DNA from: Syntrophobacterales bacterium | GTDB taxonomy: Bacteria > Desulfobacterota > Syntrophia > Syntrophales > UBA6807 | NCBI GenBank assembly: GCA_021159265.1 | Contig: JAGGSD010000169.1 | Span: 1-5,038 of the forward strand | Reading direction: 5' to 3' | DNA length: 5,038 nt | Shown: piece after piece, positions 1-5,038 of the stretch | Position numbering within the stretch: position 1 is the first letter of the stretch | Layout: every line of letters begins with the position of its first letter | Position numbers and translations under genes: made by a program | Notes under the pieces: model-generated | What the model saw: only the letters and a program-made list of their open reading frames with translations | The model's database searches: none | Told to the model about the DNA's origin: nothing

Positions 1-1229
1 CACCTGAGGACCTCACGGAGAAACATATAGAAATTATCAATAAGGCCGAGGTTCTCGTCGGTGGGAAGAGGCACCTCGATTATTTCAAGGACCATCCGGC
101 CAAGAAAATTATCTTAACCGGTGATATAGAAAGGGCCATATCGGAAATGAAAATCCGGATGGATAAAAAGATCGTGGTTCTTGCATCCGGTGATCCGAAT
201 TTTTTCGGGGTCGGGCCACTTATTGTTAAATCTGTCGGCGCCGGTAATGTATGCATCCATCCCAATATCACCGCCGTTTCCGCCGCATTCAGCCGATTGA
301 AGGAATCATGGAACGATGTCAAGGTCATAAGCCTCCATGGAAAACGATCCGGAGATGATCTCCTGAAAGCTGTTTATCAAAATGAAAAAGTTGCGGTTTT
401 TACCGATCCTGAAAAAACACCTGCATGGATTGCAAAATTGCTTTTAAAAAACGGGCTGGAGCAACTCCGGCTCTGCGTATGTGAAAACCTGGGCGGAGAG
501 GATGAATCGCTTCGGTGGGTTTCTCCTGAGGAATGCGTGAATAGAACATTTGCGGATTTGAATCTTGTTGTCATTTTCCGGGGTCAGGCCTTGACTCCTG
601 ACATTCTCAATCACCCCAGAATTTCGGGAGACCCTGGCAGGAATGTCAAAGGTCAAGGCCTGACCCCGGGTATGCCGGAATCCGATTATGTTCATTATCA
701 AGGGCTCATTACCAAGGCTGAGATCAGGGTTCTAACCCTGGCGAAGCTCAGGCTTTCTCCCCATCATATAATGTGGGATCTCGGCGCCGGCAGCGGAGCT
801 GTATCTATCGAGGCTTCATTTTATATCACAGAGGGAAAGATAATAGCAGTTGAACGCAGACCCGATCGAATCGAACATATCAGGCAAAATCGGGAAAAAT
901 TCGGGGCAGGAAATTTAGACATAGTAATGGCAACCCTGCCCGAGGGGCTGTCCGAACTGCCGTCCCCTGATCGAATCTTTGTTGGTGGAGGGGGAAAAGA
1001 TGTGATCAGGATCATTGAGACGGCCGGCTCGTATCTGAAGAGCGGGGGAATAATGGTGATCAATACGGTCCTCATCAATCTGCTGGAAAACATTATCGGA
1101 ATTCTAAATAAATTGAATTTTGAAACAGAAATAATTCATGTCCAGATCGGTCGCGGAAAAGAGATGCCTTATGGAGTCAGAATGGAGGCGCTGAATCCTG
1201 TCTGGATCATAACGGGAACAAAACCGTAA
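1..1229 (+). CDS. cbiET: CbiE-CbiT fusion (CobL-type): cobalt-precorrin-7 C5-methyltransferase and cobalt-precorrin-6B C15-methyltransferase (decarboxylating), 5' partial
   Basis: A two-domain corrin methyltransferase of 408 visible residues; the first whole codon is at position 3. The frame is open to the window edge and begins at PEDLTEKHIEIINKAEVLVG, which normally follows the N-terminal GxGPG motif, so about a dozen residues are missing and the ATG at 147 is internal. The CbiE domain (visible residues 1 to about 192) has ASGDPNFFGVG at 60-70, typical of tetrapyrrole methylases. The CbiT domain (about 229-408) begins YVHYQGLITKAEIR and has the class I SAM-binding motif DLGAGSG at 259-265 and the family signature IFVGGGG. 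By family knowledge CbiT methylates C15 and removes the C12 acetate carboxyl, then CbiE methylates C5. Between the domains lies an extra stretch of about 31 residues encoded by a palindromic repeat at 578-669. The next gene, cbiF, is 167 bp downstream, a gap mostly filled by a second repeat. The domain assignment is secure; the true start is unseen. Confidence 0.95.
   Translation, partial: PEDLTEKHIEIINKAEVLVGGKRHLDYFKDHPAKKIILTGDIERAISEMKIRMDKKIVVLASGDPNFFGVGPLIVKSVGAGNVCIHPNITAVSAAFSRLKESWNDVKVISLHGKRSGDDLLKAVYQNEKVAVFTDPEKTPAWIAKLLLKNGLEQLRLCVCENLGGEDESLRWVSPEECVNRTFADLNLVVIFRGQALTPDILNHPRISGDPGRNVKGQGLTPGMPESDYVHYQGLITKAEIRVLTLAKLRLSPHHIMWDLGAGSGAVSIEASFYITEGKIIAVERRPDRIEHIRQNREKFGAGNLDIVMATLPEGLSELPSPDRIFVGGGGKDVIRIIETAGSYLKSGGIMVINTVLINLLENIIGILNKLNFETEIIHVQIGRGKEMPYGVRMEALNPVWIITGTKP
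578..669. repeat. 92-bp palindromic (REP/MITE-like) element inside cbiET, in frame
   Basis: Two 29-base arms, 578-606 and 641-669, are inverted copies matching at 26 of 29 positions; the three mismatches are adjacent. Each arm carries the near-palindromic core GGTCAGGCCTTGAC or its complement. The 34-base centre (607-640) forms the loop. The element encodes roughly visible residues 193-223 of the CbiE-CbiT fusion, starting GQALTPDI and ending GQGLTP, between the end of the CbiE fold (LNLVVIF) and the start of CbiT (YVHYQGLITK). CobL-family proteins usually have only a short linker here, so this looks like an insertion. I recall the core as a dispersed repeat near IS200-like REP-associated transposases in anaerobic proteobacteria, but could not check that. 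No transposase is present, and no clear target-site duplication can be picked out. Confidence 0.85.
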
Positions 1230-1241
1230 TAGTTGATGGAC

Positions 1242-1370
1242 TCGTAAAAAGTCGAAAATACCGTCATTGCGAGCGGAGCGAAGCAATCTCACGTATTGTA
1301 ACTGCTTGCATTTATTAGATTGCTTCGTCGCTACGCTCCTCGCAATGACCCGGTGAATGACTTTTTACGA
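1242..1370. repeat. 129-bp nested inverted repeat in the cbiET-cbiF gap
   Basis: Three sets of arms nest inside each other. The outer 12-base arms TCGTAAAAAGTC (1242-1253) and GACTTTTTACGA (1359-1370) are perfect complements. Inside them GTCATTGCGAG (1263-1273) pairs with CTCGCAATGAC (1339-1349), and CGAAGCAATCT (1279-1289) pairs with AGATTGCTTCG (1317-1327). The right side has about ten extra bases between its two inner arms, so the stem has a bulge. The motif built on GTCATTGCGAG and GAAGCAATCT is, from memory, a widespread dispersed repeat in bacterial genomes, often intergenic. It has no coding capacity. It accounts for 129 of the 167 bases between cbiET and cbiF; without it the spacing would be about 38 bases, normal for an operon. 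No promoter or cobalamin riboswitch is evident in the rest of the gap. In RNA it should fold into a long hairpin, which could act on mRNA stability or polarity, but this is inference. Confidence 0.88.
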
Positions 1371-1396
1371 ACTTGTCAATAGTTAGCGAGAGCGAA

Positions 1397-2176
1397 ATGG
1401 AAGAAAAACAAAAATACCCCATCTTGTTTGTGGGAGCGGGCCCCGGCGATCCGGAACTCATCACAGTAAAGGGTATGAAAGCGCTTCAGAAAGCCGACTT
1501 GATTATCTACGCCGGGTCGCTGGTTCCTGAAAAGGTTTTGACCTGGACACGTCCGGAGGCTGAAAAGATAAACAGCGCCGGTATGGATCTTGAGGAAATT
1601 ATCAGTAAGATCGTCAGCGCGTACAGGAGGCAGCAGAAAATTGTTCGTCTCCATACCGGAGATCCCACTCTTTTCGGCGCCATCCAGGAACAGACTGCCG
1701 AGCTGGAAAGGGAGGGAATTCCTTTCAGAATCATCCCGGGTGTAACGGCGGCCTTTGCTGCCGCTGCCGCCATGGGGCAGGAATTCACGATTCCCGAGAT
1801 ATCACAAACCCTCATTTTTACGCGCCTGGCCGGCAGGACACCGGTTCCCGAAGAAGAATCACTGGAAAAACTGTCATTTCATAAGACTTCTATGGCCATC
1901 TATCTCAGTGTTTCAAGAATTGAAGATATATGTTCGATTCTGGGAAAATCCTATGGGAAAACAGCTCCCGTGGTGGTAGCTTACCGGGTCAGCCAGCCGG
2001 AAGAGAAGATCATAAGAACCACTGTAAACAATATGGCCGCACGGATCAGAGAAGAAAATATTACAGATCATGCCCTGATCATTGTGGGAAAGTTTCTCGA
2101 TGCAAACGTGAAAGATCTTAAAAAGAAATCCAGGCTATACGACAAGAACTTTTCCCATAAATATAGAAAGCCATGA
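1397..2176 (+). CDS. cbiF: CbiF (CobM family): cobalt-precorrin-4 C11-methyltransferase
   Basis: A 259-residue SAM-dependent tetrapyrrole methylase, the usual length for CbiF. By family knowledge it methylates C11 of cobalt-precorrin-4 to give the lactone substrate that CbiG opens. Visible motifs are GAGPGDPELITVKG from residue 13, YAGSLVP, HTGDPTLFGA (86-95), IPGVTA (113-118), PEISQTLIFTR, and the CbiF-type C-terminus SRLYDKNFSHKYR. All expected parts are present, so the gene looks intact. I chose the ATG at 1397: it puts GAGPGDP at the normal distance from the N-terminus and has a modest purine-rich site (GAGAG, about 1388-1392) just upstream. An in-frame TTG at 1373 would add eight residues but lies only two bases beyond the end of the 1242-1370 repeat and has no good ribosome-binding site. 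The stop overlaps the cbiG start as ATGA, implying coupled translation. Confidence 0.95.
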   Translation: MEEKQKYPILFVGAGPGDPELITVKGMKALQKADLIIYAGSLVPEKVLTWTRPEAEKINSAGMDLEEIISKIVSAYRRQQKIVRLHTGDPTLFGAIQEQTAELEREGIPFRIIPGVTAAFAAAAAMGQEFTIPEISQTLIFTRLAGRTPVPEEESLEKLSFHKTSMAIYLSVSRIEDICSILGKSYGKTAPVVVAYRVSQPEEKIIRTTVNNMAARIREENITDHALIIVGKFLDANVKDLKKKSRLYDKNFSHKYRKP

Positions 2177-3240
2177 AAAAGAAAAAAAGCAAAATAGCTG
2201 TATGGGCATTGACCACAGAGGGCATGGAAAAGGCCTCCGTTATCGTTGATTCACTAAAGGATGTTGATGGATATGGCCCGGAGCGCCGGATTGATGAAGA
2301 CTCCTTTTTTGAAGGGTTCCATCATTTTAAAACACACGTTCATAAAGTTTTTCATGACTACGAAGGGCATATCTTTGTCATGGCCACAGGGATCGTTGTG
2401 CGGGTTATCGCGCCCCTGTTGCGAGATAAGATCCGTGATCCGGCAGTTGTAGTCCTCGATGAAAAAGGACGCCATATCATAAGCCTGCTTTCCGGTCATC
2501 TTGGAGGCGCCAATGGCTTAGCTAAAAAAGTCGCTAAGATTCTTGGGGCAACGCCTGTGATCACCACGGCTACCGATGTCCACGGAGTCAAGGCATTTGA
2601 TACCGTGGCAGTGGATAAAGATCTCTGGATAGAAAATCCGGATTCTATCAAGACGCTGAATTCAGCGCTGCTGGAAAAAAAGAAGATCTATCTCATCGAT
2701 CCGATGAAGATTATAAGCCCTTTTTACGAGGACATTCCATTTATTGAGGTTCTTGAAGACTTTTCACTGATTCAGGAAAACACAGGGAGCTGTCCTGCGG
2801 TTTACGTTGGTGATCAGATTATGCCTGCGCAACCGGGGCTTCTCATTATGAGGCCACTCACGCTTGTGGTTGGAATCGGCTGCAACCGGGGAACGGATTT
2901 TGAGGAACTCAGAGACGGTCTTGAAACCGTCTTCGAGAAATTTAAGCTTTCAATGAAGAGCCTTCGCAATCTGGCTACGATAGAATTAAAAAAGGATGAA
3001 AAAGGTCTCATAAAACTGGGGAAAACATTGGATGTTCCCATACGTTATTTTTCATCAAGGGAGTTAGGTTTCGTAAAAGGCCTCGAAAATCCATCACAGA
3101 TGGTAAAAAAATATACCGGTACGGAGGGTGTATGCGAAGCGGCAGTTCTTCTTTCGGCGGGGGCCGAACGGCTACTGATTCCCAAGCAGATATTCAAAAA
3201 CATGACCCTGGCCGTGGCCCGGGTGAGCTCTACGTTGTAG
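2173..3240 (+). CDS. cbiG: CbiG: cobalt-precorrin-5A hydrolase
   Basis: A 355-residue protein with both expected halves of CbiG. Family knowledge: it opens the delta-lactone of cobalt-precorrin-5A and releases a two-carbon fragment as acetaldehyde, a step specific to the anaerobic pathway. The N-terminal and central part has the signature ATGIVVRVIAPLLRDK (71-86) followed by DPAVVVLDE, SGHLGGAN (107-114) and TTATD (131-135). The C-terminal domain begins near residue 229 with VVGIGCNRGT (232-241) and has the late motif TGTEGVCEAA (315-324). The start overlaps the cbiF stop by four bases (ATGA), and only a weak AGAAAG precedes it, so translation is probably coupled to cbiF. The last 109 bases are shared with cbiH in another frame; the conserved core ends near MTLAVA (344-349), leaving a short unconserved tail. 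I see no lesions. Confidence 0.95.
   Translation: MKKKKSKIAVWALTTEGMEKASVIVDSLKDVDGYGPERRIDEDSFFEGFHHFKTHVHKVFHDYEGHIFVMATGIVVRVIAPLLRDKIRDPAVVVLDEKGRHIISLLSGHLGGANGLAKKVAKILGATPVITTATDVHGVKAFDTVAVDKDLWIENPDSIKTLNSALLEKKKIYLIDPMKIISPFYEDIPFIEVLEDFSLIQENTGSCPAVYVGDQIMPAQPGLLIMRPLTLVVGIGCNRGTDFEELRDGLETVFEKFKLSMKSLRNLATIELKKDEKGLIKLGKTLDVPIRYFSSRELGFVKGLENPSQMVKKYTGTEGVCEAAVLLSAGAERLLIPKQIFKNMTLAVARVSSTL
3123..3127 (+). promoter_or_regulatory. Ribosome-binding site for cbiH inside cbiG
   Basis: GGAGG lies four bases before the ATG at 3132, the only in-frame NTG start for cbiH. It supports starting cbiH deep inside cbiG. Caution: the same bases encode the conserved EGV of the CbiG motif TGTEGVCEAA, so the match may be forced by protein coding instead of selected for initiation. 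Confidence 0.5.
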
Positions 3241-3998
3241 GAACCGGGCCGGGCGCCATGGAACATATGTCCCAAAAGGCCATAGAAGTTCTTCAGAGAG
3301 CTCAGGTAGTGGTTGGATACAAAACATATATCGAATTGATTGGCGAACTTTTGGAAGGTAAAGAGATCGTCTTTACCGGGATGCGGGACGAGATAAAAAG
3401 AGTCAATCGGGCGCTGGATGAAGCCATGGCGGGTCAAAAGGTAGCCCTTGTCTCTGGTGGGGATTCAGGAATATACGGAATGGCCGGCCTGGTTCTGGAA
3501 ATAGCCTTTCGGCGAAACATCAGTATAGCGTGGCTGAAAGAAAGCAAAAAGGGAGACTTTGATGTTCTCCTGGAGATTATTGCCGGTATTCCTGCGTTCA
3601 CGGCAGCCGCAACACTCCTTGGAGCTCCTTTGATGCACGATTTTGCCTCCATAAGCCTGAGTGATCTCCTCACCCCCTGGGAGACAATTCGGGGCCGTAT
3701 CGAAAAGGCGGCCCAGGGCGATTTCGTCATCATCCTTTACAACCCCAAAAGCAAAAAAAGAGACTGGCAGCTCTCCTCGGCAAAGGAGCTTATCTTGAAA
3801 TACAGAAAACCGGAAACCCCTGTGGGCATCGTCTTTTCCGCTATGCGTGAGAGTCAAAAGGTAAACATTTCTATCCTCTCCAACATGGACAGTTATGAGG
3901 TAGACATGCAGACCATAATCATTATTGGAAACAGCGCTACCTTTCAGCATGGCGATTTTATGATAACCCCCAGGGGCTATTTAGAGAAATGTAAATAA
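3132..3998 (+). CDS. cbiH: CbiH (CobJ family): cobalt-precorrin-3B / cobalt-factor III C17-methyltransferase
   Basis: A 288-residue tetrapyrrole methylase. By family knowledge CbiH methylates C17 and drives ring contraction with lactone formation in the anaerobic pathway. Motifs: ELYVVGTGPG (32-41), VGYKTYIELI (61-70), VSGGDSGIYGMAG (107-119), LLGAPLMHDF (162-171) with ISLSDLLTPWE (174-184), and YNPKS (203-207). The usual Pro-Gly of the central loop reads Ala-Gly here (IIAGIPAFTAAA, 149-160), and a lysine-rich stretch (about 133-146) precedes it. The start is uncertain. The ATG at 3132 has a strong GGAGG upstream but adds about 31 residues (Ser, Gly and Asp rich) before the fold and gives a 109-bp overlap with cbiG. 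No other NTG codon exists in this frame before the conserved LYVVG. A non-NTG start such as ATT at 3192, or a -1 frameshift from cbiG, are the alternatives. It ends with TAATG shared with cbiB. Confidence 0.92.
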   Translation: MRSGSSSFGGGRTATDSQADIQKHDPGRGPGELYVVGTGPGAMEHMSQKAIEVLQRAQVVVGYKTYIELIGELLEGKEIVFTGMRDEIKRVNRALDEAMAGQKVALVSGGDSGIYGMAGLVLEIAFRRNISIAWLKESKKGDFDVLLEIIAGIPAFTAAATLLGAPLMHDFASISLSDLLTPWETIRGRIEKAAQGDFVIILYNPKSKKRDWQLSSAKELILKYRKPETPVGIVFSAMRESQKVNISILSNMDSYEVDMQTIIIIGNSATFQHGDFMITPRGYLEKCK

Positions 3999-4969
3999 TG
4001 ACACCGACAATTTTCCTTGGAGCTTACATAACTGATATATTAATCGGCGACCCTCGCTGGTTTCCACACCCTGTGGTCATCATCGGAAAATTCATAAATT
4101 ATTTAGAAGGTAAAATCCTCACTAACTCCCCTTTACAAAAAAAGGACAAAGGGAGATTTCCGCATCACAAAATGGGCGGGATCATTCTGTGGTTCGCCGT
4201 CGTTATCCCGGTTTATCTCATCACCTGGGGAATAGTGAAGGGATGTTCCTTTATCAACCCCTGGTTCGGTGCTATTATAACAATCCTGCTCGCCTCCATG
4301 ACACTGGCGACAAGATCACTCTTTGATGAAAGCAAAGTTGTGATTGATGCGTTGAGCAATGGAAATATCGTGGAAGCGCGGGAAAGACTATCAATGATTG
4401 TAGGAAGGGATACGGAAAATCTCGATGGGCAGGAAATTTACCGGGCCGTCATTGAAACGGTATCGGAAAATCTTTCAGACGGTATTGTGGCGCCTATGTT
4501 CTACCTTGCCATCGGAGGAGTGCCCCTGGCCATGGCATACAAGGCGGTTAACACCCTCGATTCCATGGTGGGATATAAAAACGAGAGATACAGGGATATG
4601 GGTTGCTTTTCCGCAAAGATAGACGATATATTCAACTGGATACCGGCAAGGCTCACAGGACTTATTATTGTATTGGCCGCCTTTATCCTGAAACTCAACT
4701 GGAAAAACTCCTGGAAAATTATGCGAAGAGACGGCAGAAATCACTCAAGTCCCAACAGCGGCATACCGGAGGCTGCAGTGGCTGGTTCCCTCGGCATACA
4801 GCTTGGTGGTAAGATTCAATATTTTGGGGAAGTTACCTATAAACCCACGATTGGCGACAGGATAAAAGGAACGGATAAAAAAGATGTAAAGAAGGCATGG
4901 GTTATCATGTTTGCATCGTCACTTTCGATGGCTGTTATCTGTGTGCTGATATTATGGTTAATACAATAA
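3998..4969 (+). CDS. cbiB: CbiB (CobD family): adenosylcobinamide-phosphate synthase, membrane protein
   Basis: A 323-residue integral membrane protein. Family knowledge: it joins adenosylcobyric acid to aminopropanol or its phosphate, giving adenosylcobinamide (phosphate) at the cytoplasmic membrane. Visible signatures are GDPRWFPHPV (17-26), IVGRDTENLD (134-143), ETVSENLSDGIVAPMFY (153-169), NTLDSMVGYKNERY (185-198), DDIFNWIPARLT (209-220) and SPNSGIPEAAVAGSLG (251-266). Hydrophobic stretches fit membrane segments near 60-80, 89-105, 164-180, 218-232 and 302-322. The start ATG overlaps the cbiH stop by one base (TAATG), so translation is probably coupled; only a weak purine-rich site precedes it. 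Residues about 39-54, a polar Lys-rich loop before the first long membrane segment, are encoded by a degenerate palindrome (4113-4159). Length and motifs are otherwise normal. Confidence 0.95.
   Translation: MTPTIFLGAYITDILIGDPRWFPHPVVIIGKFINYLEGKILTNSPLQKKDKGRFPHHKMGGIILWFAVVIPVYLITWGIVKGCSFINPWFGAIITILLASMTLATRSLFDESKVVIDALSNGNIVEARERLSMIVGRDTENLDGQEIYRAVIETVSENLSDGIVAPMFYLAIGGVPLAMAYKAVNTLDSMVGYKNERYRDMGCFSAKIDDIFNWIPARLTGLIIVLAAFILKLNWKNSWKIMRRDGRNHSSPNSGIPEAAVAGSLGIQLGGKIQYFGEVTYKPTIGDRIKGTDKKDVKKAWVIMFASSLSMAVICVLILWLIQ
4113..4159. repeat. Degenerate 47-bp palindrome within cbiB
   Basis: The outer ends AAATC (4113-4117) and GATTT (4155-4159) are complementary, and inside them CTCCCCTTT (4126-4134) opposes AAAGGGAG (4148-4155) with one extra C. 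It resembles a decayed copy of dispersed palindromes of the form AAATCCCCC...GGGGGATTT that I recall from many genomes, though family membership is unverified. It encodes about residues 39-54 of CbiB (KILTNSPLQKKDKGRF), in the variable polar loop before the first long membrane segment. It could also be chance in an AT-rich, lysine-coding stretch. Confidence 0.45.
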
Positions 4970-4977
4970 TGACAATA

Positions 4978-5033
4978 TCGTAAAAAGCCCCGCTATGCCG
5001 TTTTACGGCATTGTAATGGAAAGTAACTTTTAC
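4978..5033. repeat. Palindromic tail after cbiB, possibly related to the 1242-1370 repeat
   Basis: Outer arms GTAAAAAG (4980-4987) and CTTTTAC (5027-5033) pair with one bulged A. Inside is a perfect hairpin, ATGCCGT (4995-5001), loop TTT, ACGGCAT (5005-5011). The ten bases TCGTAAAAAG at 4978-4987 are identical to the outer left arm of the repeat at 1242-1251, suggesting a related element. A rho-independent terminator is less likely, as no T-run follows the inner hairpin. The window ends five bases later, so the element's right boundary is uncertain. The 69 bases after cbiB hold no gene: an ATG overlapping the stop reads only four codons. Confidence 0.5.
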
Positions 5034-5038
5034 AAAGC

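Noticed and set aside
147..149. ATG at 147 as the start of cbiET
   Set aside because: The frame is open upstream to the window edge and encodes conserved CbiE sequence (PEDLTEKHIEI..., EVLVGG), so this is an internal methionine.
444..701. Minus-strand open frame of 85 codons across the CbiE/CbiT linker
   Set aside because: It lies wholly inside cbiET; its open stretch is partly due to the symmetric palindrome. No family resemblance and no gene context.
1242..1370. CRISPR array or tRNA-like element
   Set aside because: There is only a single inverted repeat, with no direct repeats and spacers and no cloverleaf pattern.
1230..1396. Cobalamin riboswitch before cbiF
   Set aside because: No B12-box-like conserved core is visible, and the gap is explained by the inverted repeat.
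1373..1399. TTG at 1373 as the start of cbiF
   Set aside because: It lies two bases beyond the repeat, lacks a good ribosome-binding site and adds eight unconserved residues; ATG at 1397 fits the family length.
3465..3950. 161-codon minus-strand open frame opposite cbiH
   Set aside because: Fully antisense to a clearly conserved methylase with intact motifs; no recognisable domain, so treated as a shadow.
4995..5011. Rho-independent terminator after cbiB
   Set aside because: The hairpin ATGCCGT-TTT-ACGGCAT is perfect but is followed by TGTAATGG, with no T-run; the outer arms suggest a repeat instead.

Overview
This window holds one conventional block of genes for the anaerobic (early cobalt insertion) route of cobalamin biosynthesis, all on the + strand: a 5'-truncated cbiE-cbiT fusion, cbiF, cbiG, cbiH and cbiB. 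CbiG, together with the Cbi-type methyltransferases and no oxygen-dependent ring-contraction enzyme, marks the oxygen-independent pathway. The organism is therefore probably an anaerobe. The moderate base composition and the types of dispersed palindromic repeat remind me of Desulfobacterota (former Deltaproteobacteria) such as sulfate reducers or syntrophs. That placement is an inference from memory and was not tested.

Layout: 1-1229 cbiET (its first dozen or so codons lie before the window); 1230-1396 a gap filled mostly by a 129-bp nested inverted repeat; 1397-2176 cbiF; 2173-3240 cbiG (ATGA overlap with cbiF); 3132-3998 cbiH (109-bp overlap with cbiG); 3998-4969 cbiB (TAATG junction with cbiH); 4970-5038 a short tail with another palindrome. 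From cbiF onward the genes are packed tightly enough to be translationally coupled, so they almost certainly share one transcript. No cobalamin riboswitch, clear promoter or strong terminator is visible.

Together the genes cover these steps: CbiH methylates C17 and contracts the ring, CbiF methylates C11, CbiG opens the lactone and releases the two-carbon fragment, CbiT methylates C15 and decarboxylates the C12 acetate, CbiE methylates C5, and CbiB attaches the aminopropanol arm at the membrane. Genes for cobalt chelation, CbiL, CbiC, CbiD, CbiJ, CbiA, CbiP and lower-ligand assembly are not in the window.

I found no new multi-gene system. What stands out is that the operon carries several palindromic repeats, two of them inside coding sequence without breaking the frame. 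The clearest is a 92-bp palindrome that adds about 31 residues exactly at the CbiE/CbiT domain linker. Its sequence stays open in the frame used, and in the matching frame of its reverse complement, while both other + frames meet a stop in its left arm. A second point of interest is the long cbiG/cbiH overlap, where cbiH has no NTG start other than the one 109 bp inside cbiG, and where a -1 frameshift would fuse the two proteins.
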